Assembly: GCA_964004625.1 (NCBI GenBank)
Contig: CAXFOB010000016.1
Coordinates: 1 to 64,000, forward strand
Source of the DNA: GCA-002697625 sp002697625
Lineage (GTDB): Bacteria; Bacteroidota; Bacteroidia; Flavobacteriales; BACL11
Direction: 5' to 3'
DNA: 64,000 bases
A model generated the notes under the pieces. The model worked only from the letters and a program-made list of their open reading frames with translations. It did no database searches and was not told the DNA's origin. Shown here in pieces: positions 19,134 through 28,348 of the stretch. How positions within the stretch are numbered: position 1 is the first letter of the stretch; every line of letters begins with the position of its first letter. The position numbers and the translations under genes are program-made.

Positions 19134-19670
19134 TTATTTGAAATAAGACCTATAAAAAATCAATAAAGAAACTATTCCTGTAAAAATACCAGAATCAGCA
19201 ATATTAAATATGGGTCTAAAGAAGATAAAGTGATCTCCTCCCCAAAAAGGAATCCAATCTGGAAGAAAGTACGACTCACCTGTTAAAGGAAAATACAACA
19301 TATCAACAACTTTACCATAAAATATAGTCTCTCCAAAAAACACACTATCAACAATATTTCCTAGTGCACCCCCTATAATTAATCCGAAACAAATCAATAA
19401 TCCATTTGGAAATTTAGTTTCTTTTGTCAGCTTGTACACATAAAACACACCCCATATAACCACACAAATTCTGAAAAGAGTTAAAAATAATTTTCCATAT
19501 TCACCTCCGAACTCCAGACCATACGCCATTCCATTATTTTCTATAAAATGTAATCTAAACCAATCAAACACACGAATTTCCTCACCTAAGAGCATCGATG
19601 TTTTTACCCAATACTTAGAGAATTGGTCGACTAATAATAAAATAAAGGAAGTAAGAAATACCTTTTTCAA
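19134..19670 (-). CDS. lspA: Lipoprotein signal peptidase (signal peptidase II)
   Basis: LspA cuts the signal peptide from prolipoproteins in the inner membrane after lipid attachment. The 178 residues hold four hydrophobic membrane segments and the family motifs: DQFSKYWVK near the N terminus, ENNGMAYGLEFG, GGALGNIVDS with catalytic Asp108, and FNIADSGI with catalytic Asp159. The Ser after Asp108, where many bacteria have Arg, is usual for Bacteroidota as far as I recall. A long loop around VVDMLYFP to WGGDHF is also seen in that phylum. It is the third gene of the ileS operon, 5 nt after the DksA-like gene; ileS-lspA linkage is common in bacteria. Confidence 0.95.
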   Translation of the reverse strand: MKKVFLTSFILLLVDQFSKYWVKTSMLLGEEIRVFDWFRLHFIENNGMAYGLEFGGEYGKLFLTLFRICVVIWGVFYVYKLTKETKFPNGLLICFGLIIGGALGNIVDSVFFGETIFYGKVVDMLYFPLTGESYFLPDWIPFWGGDHFIFFRPIFNIADSGIFTGIVSLLIFYRSYFK

Positions 19671-19675
19671 AGTTA

Positions 19676-20053
19676 TTACTGGGCTCTTTTAGCTTCTATA
19701 GAAAGTGTAGCATGAGGAACTAATTTTAATCTTTCTTTACTAATCAATTTTCCTGTAACTCTGCAAATTCCATAAGTTTTATTCTCAATACGAATAAGAG
19801 CATTGTTAAGATTTTTTATAAATTTTTCTTGCCTCATAGCAAGTTTCATGTTTTCATCTTTTGAAAGAGTAGAAGAACCTTCTTCAAAGGCTTTAAAAGT
19901 TGGTGATGTATCATCTGTGCCATTTTCAGAAGCATTAGAATACGCTGCCTTTAATAAATTTAAATCTTGCTGAGCAGTATTAATTTTTGTTTCTATTAAC
20001 TCTTTAAACTCTTGTAATTCTACTTCTGTATAACAAACTTTTTCTTCTGACAT
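19676..20053 (-). CDS. TraR/DksA-family protein lacking the zinc cysteines
   Basis: A 125-residue DksA/TraR-type protein. The first ~85 residues are a charged helical region that fits a coiled coil reaching into the RNA polymerase secondary channel. The C-terminal part YGICRVTGKLISKERLKLV has the family's zinc-finger framework but keeps only one of the usual four cysteines, so it should not bind zinc in the standard way. Its position 2 nt after ileS and 5 nt before lspA shows a single operon. A role as transcription regulator is inferred from the family. Confidence 0.85.
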   Translation of the reverse strand: MSEEKVCYTEVELQEFKELIETKINTAQQDLNLLKAAYSNASENGTDDTSPTFKAFEEGSSTLSKDENMKLAMRQEKFIKNLNNALIRIENKTYGICRVTGKLISKERLKLVPHATLSIEAKRAQ

Positions 20054-20055
20054 AA

Positions 20056-23000
20056 TTATATTTTTTTAATTTCAACGTAGGTCGATAGATTATCTATTAA
20101 GTCAATATTGATTTTTTCATTTTTAATAACATCAACCACATTCAACGAATTTGCTAATGTTTCTCCACAAATATAAGATAAATTATTTGTTATCGCATTC
20201 TCCAAGGATTCATTTTTTTCAACAGTAATAACTATCTTATCTGTTACCTCAAATCCTTTTTCTTTTCTTATATTTTGTATTCTGTTTATGAATTCTCTGG
20301 CTAAACCTTCTTCTTTCAAACTTTCGGACAAAGTAACATCTAATGCTACTGTTAATCCATCCTGAGTAATAACTTTCCAACCAGGAATATCTGCAGATGA
20401 TATTTCTACATCTGATAAATCGATTGTTATATCTGAATTTATATTGTATTTACCTTCTTTTTCTATTTTTTTAATATCAGAAGATGTAAACTGATTTACT
20501 GTAGAGGTAATCAACTTCATATCTTTTCCAAATTTTGGTCCTAAAGTCTTAAAATTAGGTTTTATTTGTTTGGTGAGAATGGATGAGTCTGAAGAAATAA
20601 ACTCAATCTCTTTTATATTAAGTTCGGAAAGTAAAATGTCCTCAACTGAATTTATCTGTGATTTCATTTGCTCTCCGATAACTGGAATCATTATCTTTTG
20701 TAGAGGTTGACGAACACGAACTCTTTCCTTTTTTCTGAGTGAAAGAACCATGCTAGTAATCTTTTGAGATACATCCATTTTTTGTTCCAACTCTCTATCT
20801 ATCTTGCGTTTTTCTGATTTAGGAAAAATAGACAAATGAACAGATGAAGACGCTTGTTTATTAGAAACTGTATTTAAATCTTTAAACAATTGATCCATAA
20901 AAAATGGAGCTATTGGAGCTGATATAATTGCAATCTTTTCTAGACACTCATACAAAGTTTGGTAAGCTGATACCTTATCTTTATTGTACTCTCCTTTCCA
21001 GAACCTTCTTCTACTTAATCTTATGTGCCAGTTTGACAGTTTATTCATAACAAAATCCTGAACCAAACGAGCCACTTTTGTTGGCTCATAATCTTCATAA
21101 TTATTTTCTACCTCCTCAATAAGACTATTAAGTTCTGAAATAATCCACCTATCTATTTCTGTTCGTTCTTTAATATCTATTTCTTTTTCGGAATAAGTAA
21201 AACCATCAATATTTGCATATAATGCAAAGAAGGAATAAGTGTTATATAAAGTCCCAAAAAACTTTCTTTGAACCTCTTCAATTCCGCTTACATCAAATTT
21301 AAGATTATCCCAAGGTTGAGCGTTAGAAATCATGTACCATCTGGCAGCATCTGCTCCGTATTGATCTAAAGTTTCGAAGGGATCAGTTGCGTTACCTAAT
21401 CTTTTCGACATTTTATTTCCATTTTTATCAAGAACCAAGCCATTAGAAATTACATTTTTGTATGCTACACTATCAAACAACATAGTAGATATAGCATGTA
21501 AAGTAAAAAACCACCCTCTTGTCTGATCTACTCCTTCTGCAATAAAATCTGCAGGAAAGTTTTTTTCAAATACATCTTTATTTTCGAAAGGGTAATGTAA
21601 TTGAGCGTAAGGCATAGAACCGGAATCGAACCAAACATCAATAAGATCTAACTCTCTCTTCATTTCCTTGCCTCTAGCAGATACTAAAATAATATCATCA
21701 ACATAAGGCCTGTGTAAATCAAATGTATTGTAATTCTCCTCTGAAAAATCACCTGCTTCAAAAGAAGATAGTGGGTTAGATGTCATATATCCCGCTTTTA
21801 CTGATTTTTCAATTTCAGACTGAAGCATCTCAACTGAAGAGATACAAATTTCTTCTTCTCCATCTTCTGTACGCCAAATAGGAATAGGAATCCCCCAGAA
21901 ACGAGAACGTGAAAGATTCCAATCTACCAAGTTTTCTAACCAATTACCAAACCTTCCTTCTCCAGTAGATTTTGGTTTCCAATTGATAGTATTATTTAAC
22001 TCCATCATTCGTTTTTTGTAATCGGTAGTCTTTACAAACCAACTATCCATTGGATAATATAAAATAGGTTTATCCGTACGCCAACAATGAGGGTAAGAAT
22101 GTTCGTACTTTTCAGATTTAAATAATCTGTTATTATTCTTTAAATTTATTACAATTTGGACATCTGCAGGATACTTTGGTTTTTCTTCGGATTCAGTATA
22201 AAACTCTTCCTTTACATACTGACCTGCTAATTCTCCCATCTGCTCTGTAAATCTACCCTGATCATCTACTAATGTTAAAGACCCAATACCATTGTGTTTA
22301 GCAACTAGATTATCGTCTGCACCAAAAGAAGGAGCTAAATGAACGATTCCTGTTCCATCTTCTGTTGTAACAAAATCTGCAAGTACTACCCTAAATGCAT
22401 CTCCATCTGATGGTTGGGCATACGGTAACAATTGATGATAATTTATTCCATTTAATTGTTCTCCAATATATTCTGCAACAATTTGGTAAGGAAGTTGTTT
22501 GTCTCCTTGTTTATAATTGGAAAAAGAAATTCCTTCTGTAAAGTATTTGTGTAATAATGCTTTTGCCATAATAATAGTAATAGGCTCAGCAGTATATGAG
22601 TTATAGGTATTAACTTTTACATATTTTATTTTTTTACCAACTGCAAGTGCTGTATTTGATGGTAAAGTCCAAGGAGTAGTTGTCCAAGCAACAAAAGAAA
22701 TTTCTTTCTCTCCGGTAAATAAAGAAGAGGATTTTTCATCCTCTATAATTTTAAACATTGCCACTGCAGAAGTATCTTTTACATCTCGATAACATCCTGG
22801 CTGATTTAACTCATGTGTACTTAATCCTGTCCCTGCTTTTGGAGAATAAGGCTGTATGGTAAAGCCTTTATAAAGCAATCCTTTTTTATGAAGTTCGGCA
22901 AGTAACCACCAGACGCTTTCTATATACTTATTATTATAGGTAATATAGGGATTATCCATATCTACCCAATATCCCATTTCATTAGTTAGTTTTTCCCACT

Positions 23001-23391
23001 CTCCCTTAAACTTCATTACATCCGTTCTACAAGCTTTATTATAATCTTCTACCGATATAGTTGTACCAATATCTTCTTTAGTTATACTTAAAGATTTTTC
23101 TACACCAAGCTCTACGGGTAATCCGTGCGTATCCCAACCTGCTTTTCTATTTACCTGATATCCTTTTAAGGTCTTATATCTACAAAATAAATCTTTCAGA
23201 GTTCTAGCAATAACATGATGAATACCTGGCATACCATTTGCAGAAGGAGGACCTTCGTAAAATGTAAATGTAGGCTTTCCTTTTCCTTTTTCTATACAGC
23301 TATTAAATACATTATTGTCGTTCCACTCTTTCAGAATAGTCTTATGAATTTCTGATAGATCTAAAGCTTTGTATTCCTTATAATTACTCAT
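20056..23391 (-). CDS. ileS: Isoleucyl-tRNA synthetase
   Basis: Class Ia aminoacyl-tRNA synthetase that charges tRNA-Ile and edits Val. The 1111 residues include the HIGH-type motif in GMPGIHHVIA (about residue 55), a large CP1 editing domain (TTPWTLPSNTALAV), the WFDSG motif, and KMSKR (about residue 660) for ATP. The anticodon-binding and C-terminal DUF5915-like regions complete the long form typical of Bacteroidota. A TATATTTG promoter element lies at 23418-23425. First gene of the ileS-dksA-like-lspA operon. Confidence 0.97.
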   Translation of the reverse strand: MSNYKEYKALDLSEIHKTILKEWNDNNVFNSCIEKGKGKPTFTFYEGPPSANGMPGIHHVIARTLKDLFCRYKTLKGYQVNRKAGWDTHGLPVELGVEKSLSITKEDIGTTISVEDYNKACRTDVMKFKGEWEKLTNEMGYWVDMDNPYITYNNKYIESVWWLLAELHKKGLLYKGFTIQPYSPKAGTGLSTHELNQPGCYRDVKDTSAVAMFKIIEDEKSSSLFTGEKEISFVAWTTTPWTLPSNTALAVGKKIKYVKVNTYNSYTAEPITIIMAKALLHKYFTEGISFSNYKQGDKQLPYQIVAEYIGEQLNGINYHQLLPYAQPSDGDAFRVVLADFVTTEDGTGIVHLAPSFGADDNLVAKHNGIGSLTLVDDQGRFTEQMGELAGQYVKEEFYTESEEKPKYPADVQIVINLKNNNRLFKSEKYEHSYPHCWRTDKPILYYPMDSWFVKTTDYKKRMMELNNTINWKPKSTGEGRFGNWLENLVDWNLSRSRFWGIPIPIWRTEDGEEEICISSVEMLQSEIEKSVKAGYMTSNPLSSFEAGDFSEENYNTFDLHRPYVDDIILVSARGKEMKRELDLIDVWFDSGSMPYAQLHYPFENKDVFEKNFPADFIAEGVDQTRGWFFTLHAISTMLFDSVAYKNVISNGLVLDKNGNKMSKRLGNATDPFETLDQYGADAARWYMISNAQPWDNLKFDVSGIEEVQRKFFGTLYNTYSFFALYANIDGFTYSEKEIDIKERTEIDRWIISELNSLIEEVENNYEDYEPTKVARLVQDFVMNKLSNWHIRLSRRRFWKGEYNKDKVSAYQTLYECLEKIAIISAPIAPFFMDQLFKDLNTVSNKQASSSVHLSIFPKSEKRKIDRELEQKMDVSQKITSMVLSLRKKERVRVRQPLQKIMIPVIGEQMKSQINSVEDILLSELNIKEIEFISSDSSILTKQIKPNFKTLGPKFGKDMKLITSTVNQFTSSDIKKIEKEGKYNINSDITIDLSDVEISSADIPGWKVITQDGLTVALDVTLSESLKEEGLAREFINRIQNIRKEKGFEVTDKIVITVEKNESLENAITNNLSYICGETLANSLNVVDVIKNEKINIDLIDNLSTYVEIKKI

Positions 23392-23417
23392 GTAGATATC
23401 TAAAAAATATTATCTTG

Positions 23418-23425
23418 CAAATATA
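23418..23425 (-). promoter_or_regulatory. -7 promoter element of the ileS operon
   Basis: TATATTTG on the - strand, 26 nt before the ileS ATG; matches TAnnTTTG. Confidence 0.6.
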
Positions 23426-23474
23426 GTTTTTTGATTTAGAGTAGAAAGCTAAAATCTTCATTTGTTGGAAGTAT

Positions 23475-23502
23475 AAAAAATCCCCACCAACGGTAAGGAT
23501 TT
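23475..23502 (-). terminator. Terminator after purL
   Basis: On the - strand, AAATCC...GGATTT with an inner ACC/GGT pairing, followed by a run of six T. It lies 22 nt past the purL stop. Confidence 0.75.
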
Positions 23503-23524
23503 AATTAAATTCTAAAAAATTATT

Positions 23525-25762
23525 TTATGCTAGTTTTTTAGATAAAGAATCTTGATATATTGATTTGTACTCTGACACTTCACCAAAAGATTGATCATCC
23601 ACTCTTATCTCTCCTTTACTTACATGTCCAATTAACGAAAATGGAAGATCTGATTTCTTTAACAAATCCAAAAACCTATCCTCTTTCACCTCTCTAACTG
23701 AAACAATAACTCTAGATGGAGACTCTCCAAACAAAAAGGCGTCCTCTCTAATCTCAGAAGAAGTAGTAATATCAAACCCTAAGTTGTTAACCATAGCGCT
23801 TTCTAATAAAGTAATAAATGTACCACCATCTGCAACATCATGTGCTGACTCAATAACTCCCGCACGAATAAGTTTAGTAAGGGTATTCTGTAATTCTGCT
23901 TCCATATCTAAATCAAATTTAGGAGTAGAAGACTCTTTTATTCCATGATAAGAAGATAAATACTCAGAAGAAGAAATATCGTTATCGCAAGTACCTAACA
24001 TATATATTAAATCCGACTTTCCTTTAAAAGCTAAAGATGTAATATGAGATTTATCCTCTATAACTCCTAACATACCTATTGTTGGAGTAGGAAATACAGG
24101 AGTTTCAGCTTCATCCGTTACCATTTGATTATAAAAACTTACATTTCCACCAGTAACAGGAGTATTAAACTTCTCACAAGATTTTTTCATTCCCTTAATT
24201 GCCCCTACAAATTGCCAATATACCTCAGGATTATAAGGATTACCAAAGTTTAAACAATTAGTAATAGCAGATGGAACACCTCCAGAACAAACAATGTTTC
24301 TGGCAGCTTCCGCAACAGCCATTGCACAACCTTCTTCCGGATCTGCATTTACCATTCTGGCATTACAATCTACCGTCATAGCAAGAGCTTTATTACTTCC
24401 CTTTAGGTTTACTATACCTGCATCTGTAGGTGAATTTGTACTCATATTAACAGTTCCTACCATAGAATCGTACTGCTCATACACCCACCGTTTAGATGCA
24501 ATATTTTCATGCCCAGCAAGGTACTTTGCTACTAATGATAAATTAGAAGGCTGCTCTACATTATCTATATTAAACTTCTTCCATTCTTGGTAATATTTTG
24601 GTTCTGACCATTCTCTATGATAAACGGGAGCTCCTCCTCCTAAAACTAAATCTGAACAAGGTACATCTGCAACTAATTCTCCATACATAAAATACCTCAC
24701 CCTATTACCTTCTGTAACTACTCCTATTTCTTCACAAGATAAATCCCATTTATCAAAAATATCATTTACAATATCTTCCTTACCTTTTTCTACAACTACC
24801 AACATTCTTTCTTGAGACTCTGAAAGTAAAATTTCCCAATCTTTCATACCCGCTTGTCTGGTAGGAACTTTATCTAACCACAATTCCATACCATGTTCTC
24901 CCGCAGCTGACATTTCATTAGAAGAACATGTAATACCTGCAGCTCCCATATCTTGCATTCCAACTACCGCATCAGTTTTACCAAGCTCCAATGTAGCCTC
25001 TAATAATAATTTCTCCTGAAATGGATCCCCTACTTGTACTGCAGGTAAATCTTCTGCGGACTCTTCTGTTATATCCTTAGATGCAAAAGATGCTCCATGA
25101 ATACCATCTTTTCCTGTACGTGAACCAACAATAAATACTGGATTACCAACTCCTGTTGAAGTTGCAGAAATCATATCTCCTTTTTTCATAATCCCAGCCG
25201 AAAATGCATTTACTAAAGGATTAGTATTATAACAATCGTCAAAGAACACCTCACCACCAACAATTGGGATACCAAAAGCATTTCCATAATCTCCAATTCC
25301 TTTCGTAACTCCTCTAACTAACCATTTAGTTCTATCTAACTCAATATTACCAAACCTTAAAGAATTAAGTTGAGCAACAGGACGAGCTCCCATTGTAAAA
25401 ATATCTCTATTAATACCACCTACCCCTGTAGCAGCTCCTTGATAAGGTTCTAGTGCAGATGGATGATTGTGAGATTCAATCTTAAAACAACACGCTAAAC
25501 CATCACCAATATCTACTAATCCTGCATTCTCCTCTCCTGCCTCTACTAGCATATGAGGACCTTCTTTTGGTAATTTTTTTAACCAAACAATAGAGTTTTT
25601 ATATGAACAATGTTCGGACCACATCACCCCAAAAATACTCAGTTCGCAAAAGTTAGGAGTTCTTCCTAATATCTCTTTAATTCTTTCGAATTCATCTGCT
25701 CTTAATCCCATTTCTAGGGCTTGTTCAACAGTAGATAAAGTTAGTGTTGCTTGTGATGACAT
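23525..25762 (-). CDS. purL: Phosphoribosylformylglycinamidine synthase subunit PurL (small form)
   Basis: PurL carries out the ATP-dependent amidation of FGAR to FGAM in purine synthesis. At 745 residues this is the small form, which needs PurQ (glutaminase) and PurS as partners; neither is in the window. Motifs include WSEHCSYKNS near residue 50, the substrate and ATP region ESHNHPSALEPYQGAATG (about 93-110), GVGGINRDIF, GMQDMGAAG and VTGGNVSFYN. Two pseudo-symmetric AIRS-like halves are apparent. It is transcribed alone, divergent from a lipoprotein gene, with a shared palindromic promoter region and its own terminator. Confidence 0.95.
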   Translation of the reverse strand: MSSQATLTLSTVEQALEMGLRADEFERIKEILGRTPNFCELSIFGVMWSEHCSYKNSIVWLKKLPKEGPHMLVEAGEENAGLVDIGDGLACCFKIESHNHPSALEPYQGAATGVGGINRDIFTMGARPVAQLNSLRFGNIELDRTKWLVRGVTKGIGDYGNAFGIPIVGGEVFFDDCYNTNPLVNAFSAGIMKKGDMISATSTGVGNPVFIVGSRTGKDGIHGASFASKDITEESAEDLPAVQVGDPFQEKLLLEATLELGKTDAVVGMQDMGAAGITCSSNEMSAAGEHGMELWLDKVPTRQAGMKDWEILLSESQERMLVVVEKGKEDIVNDIFDKWDLSCEEIGVVTEGNRVRYFMYGELVADVPCSDLVLGGGAPVYHREWSEPKYYQEWKKFNIDNVEQPSNLSLVAKYLAGHENIASKRWVYEQYDSMVGTVNMSTNSPTDAGIVNLKGSNKALAMTVDCNARMVNADPEEGCAMAVAEAARNIVCSGGVPSAITNCLNFGNPYNPEVYWQFVGAIKGMKKSCEKFNTPVTGGNVSFYNQMVTDEAETPVFPTPTIGMLGVIEDKSHITSLAFKGKSDLIYMLGTCDNDISSSEYLSSYHGIKESSTPKFDLDMEAELQNTLTKLIRAGVIESAHDVADGGTFITLLESAMVNNLGFDITTSSEIREDAFLFGESPSRVIVSVREVKEDRFLDLLKKSDLPFSLIGHVSKGEIRVDDQSFGEVSEYKSIYQDSLSKKLA

Positions 25763-25783
25763 ATTTTATATTTTGATTTATGT

Positions 25784-25803
25784 ACAAAAATAACTATTTT
25801 TGT
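25784..25803. promoter_or_regulatory. Palindromic divergent promoter (purL / lipoprotein)
   Basis: ACAAAAATA and TATTTTTGT are perfect 9-nt inverted arms separated by 2 nt. Each arm contains a -7 element: TATTTTTG at 25795-25802 on the + strand and at 25785-25792 on the - strand. A + strand TTTG at 25772-25775 is 19 nt upstream of its -7 element, an ideal -33/-7 spacing. The two promoters overlap and should exclude each other. Confidence 0.65.
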
Positions 25804-25825
25804 AACTTATTTATAAAAAATAAAG

Positions 25826-26311
25826 ATGAAAAAGATATTACTTTTTAGCCTAGCGTTAATAACTTTAAATTCCTGTGAATTTCCGGACCCCATTCCAGTT
25901 GAAGGTTGTACTGACCCAAATGCAATTAACTATAATTCTAATGCTGATACAGATAATAATTCTTGTGATTTTACTGCTGACATCTTGTTTTATATGAATC
26001 AGGATGCGGGAATATTTTTATATAATCAAGGTCTGAGTAAAATAACTTTTTTTATAAACGGAAATAGTATAGGATCACAATATAATAATGGGGGATTTTT
26101 TACTTCAGAGATAGCTCCTATTTGTTTTGATGAATTTTTCACCACAGGATCTGTTTATTGGTCGGAAAGTAGTTACACAACTATATCTTGGGAAGCTATA
26201 GATGAAAATGGATATGTATGGTATGATAACACAACTAACTTAGTGGCAAATGAATGTTTAACAATGGAACTAACCGCTAAAAAACTGAAAGCATTTCAGG
26301 CAAACAGCTAG
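25826..26311 (+). CDS. Putative lipoprotein with GCTDPxAxNYN motif
   Basis: A 161-residue predicted lipoprotein: MKKILLFSLALITLNSC ends in a lipobox with Cys17. Just after it comes GCTDPNAINYNSNADTD, a Cys-flanked Asp/Asn-rich motif that recurs in many secreted Bacteroidota proteins. The rest looks like a beta-rich domain with several aromatic residues; I do not recognise its family or function. It has the best-matching promoter in the window. Its stop codon shares the bases CTAG with the stop of the convergent VWA gene. Confidence 0.75.
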   Translation: MKKILLFSLALITLNSCEFPDPIPVEGCTDPNAINYNSNADTDNNSCDFTADILFYMNQDAGIFLYNQGLSKITFFINGNSIGSQYNNGGFFTSEIAPICFDEFFTTGSVYWSESSYTTISWEAIDENGYVWYDNTTNLVANECLTMELTAKKLKAFQANS

Positions 26312-28344
26312 TAGAAACCATTGTACTTACGAACAATCCACTCTGTACAAAGTAACGAAAGTAAAGATAAAAAGAACCAAATATTATTTAGTATAGAGCT
26401 TGTTTTTTCACTAGTATGTAATATACTTTTATTGAGATTACTACTTACTAATTCATGTTTAATTTCAGAAACATTAAACTCGTCAAATAATTTCCCATTA
26501 CTTTGCTCAGACAACTGATACAGTAACTGATGGTTTGCCGTATTTATACTTCCTTCTTGTTTTCTTGGTAGAATACTAAACTCGCCTTTTTTGGTTTCTT
26601 GTCCGGAATTATAACTTACAGTAAAAAAGTACTTTCCTTCTGACAGGGAAGGAATATTTAAATAGTAAGATGAATTAGGAAATTTAGAAAATATATAATT
26701 AAACTTTTCTCCTTTCTCATTTTTTAAATCTATCCGAACTTCTTTCGAGTTGTTAAGCTCATAATTTTCATTATAATATTCTGATCTGAATTCCAATGAT
26801 TTTCCTTCTTCTATTTTTTTATCATAAGAAATCCTGAATCTACTTTTATCCTCTTTTATTAGTAGATATTGTGATATTTTAGAAAATAATTCGTTAAAGT
26901 TTTGGTGAAATTCCTTCCCCTCTCTATCATGGATTTTCCACCTCCATATTCCTTCTGCATATACAACTGCAATCTTTCTATTTATATTTTCATCCAAAGA
27001 AATAAGAGACTTTTCACTAGTGTGGATACCAATATTCTGATAAGCTAAAATATCGCAAGTAGCAGAAGTACTATACTTTCCGAAAGTAGAATACAAAGGA
27101 GGTAAATTAGTAAGATAATATTGTAAATCAGGGGAAACATTAAACTTTCTAAATTTAGTATTGTAACTAGCTGTAACCTCCTGACTTTTGTTTTTTCCTA
27201 CTACTTTGCCTTCTGGATAAATAGATTCCAGGAAAGAGATGGAATTAGGATTTACAAATAGTAAAAGTGGAACAGACGACTCATTAAGTTGTCTGGTAAT
27301 CTCGGATTTTGAATTAGGAATATAAAAAGAAACAATTAGATTATATTCTTCAAATGAAGATATAAATTCAGATAGATAATCTATATCAACATCATAATTT
27401 TGATTTTTATCTAGAACCGATTTAAAAGCAGCAATATCAGGATGTACTTTATCGGAAAGAATCAATATTTTATACTTTGTATCTAATACATCAATAAAGA
27501 ATGTATTACTATTGTTATCTAGATACTCCTCCTGTTTTACACCATCTACTTCTACTCTATATTTTTGCAAAGAAAGAGTATTATGTTCCACTTTAAAACT
27601 CGTTTTTATAAAATCAGAATTGGAAGAAATCTTGTGACTTTTTGTTTGTAATAATTTATTTCCTGAATATAATTTTATCTGTAAAGTTTCACCTTTACAT
27701 TTTTCAGATTTTATTTGCACCTCTACGGGTGAAATATTACCAAGAAATGAAATTTCGTTATGCAATACTTCTGAAATACTAACATCTTTAATAACAGATG
27801 TATCTCCAAGAGCAACAGTATAAAAAGGTACGGATTTTGAAATTTTATGGTATAGAGGATTTGACCCCTCATTATATAATCCGTCAGAACTAAGAACAAC
27901 AGCCATTAGGTTTCTTCCAGAATATTTTAAATCAATTTCATCTAATAAAATAGAACTGTTTGTACTCTGTCCGTTCTTATCTTCAGTAAATCCTTCTTTA
28001 ACCTCATCCGAATAATGATAACTTATAACATCAAATTCATCTAAAAGAGATTCTTTCAAATCCTGAAACTCCATATAATCTTGATCGTTTTTACAAGAAA
28101 CAGAGGCATCTTGAGCAAGTACAACTAGTGGTTTTTCATTAGTAGTTTGTAGGTTTTTAGTAATAGGATTAAGTAATAAAAAAGCCAATATAGAAACCAC
28201 CAAAAAACGAAAAATAAACAAAAAAGCGGTAATACTTTTACTAGTAAAGTTGTTTTTTCGGTATAAAAAATAAGCATAAATCACACCAAATAGGATGCAG
28301 AATATGCTATATATTATTGGTAACTCTGTAGTTAGGCCAAACAT
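26308..28344 (-). CDS. Membrane protein with VWA-like domain
   Basis: A 678-residue protein with two N-terminal membrane segments (about 8-26 and 39-60) and one near the C terminus (about 655-672), so most of it would lie outside the cytoplasm. Residues ~72-190 resemble a von Willebrand A domain: QDASVS fits the DxSxS metal site and VVLSSDGLYNEG the later metal-binding loop. The middle (about 285-500) has a Rossmann-like KILILSDK segment, recalling the glutamine-amidotransferase-like part of similar Bacteroidota proteins. Function unknown. It starts 4 nt after fabG and is probably co-transcribed with it. Confidence 0.7.
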   Translation of the reverse strand: MFGLTTELPIIYSIFCILFGVIYAYFLYRKNNFTSKSITAFLFIFRFLVVSILAFLLLNPITKNLQTTNEKPLVVLAQDASVSCKNDQDYMEFQDLKESLLDEFDVISYHYSDEVKEGFTEDKNGQSTNSSILLDEIDLKYSGRNLMAVVLSSDGLYNEGSNPLYHKISKSVPFYTVALGDTSVIKDVSISEVLHNEISFLGNISPVEVQIKSEKCKGETLQIKLYSGNKLLQTKSHKISSNSDFIKTSFKVEHNTLSLQKYRVEVDGVKQEEYLDNNSNTFFIDVLDTKYKILILSDKVHPDIAAFKSVLDKNQNYDVDIDYLSEFISSFEEYNLIVSFYIPNSKSEITRQLNESSVPLLLFVNPNSISFLESIYPEGKVVGKNKSQEVTASYNTKFRKFNVSPDLQYYLTNLPPLYSTFGKYSTSATCDILAYQNIGIHTSEKSLISLDENINRKIAVVYAEGIWRWKIHDREGKEFHQNFNELFSKISQYLLIKEDKSRFRISYDKKIEEGKSLEFRSEYYNENYELNNSKEVRIDLKNEKGEKFNYIFSKFPNSSYYLNIPSLSEGKYFFTVSYNSGQETKKGEFSILPRKQEGSINTANHQLLYQLSEQSNGKLFDEFNVSEIKHELVSSNLNKSILHTSEKTSSILNNIWFFLSLLSLLCTEWIVRKYNGFY

Positions 28345-28348
28345 AAAA

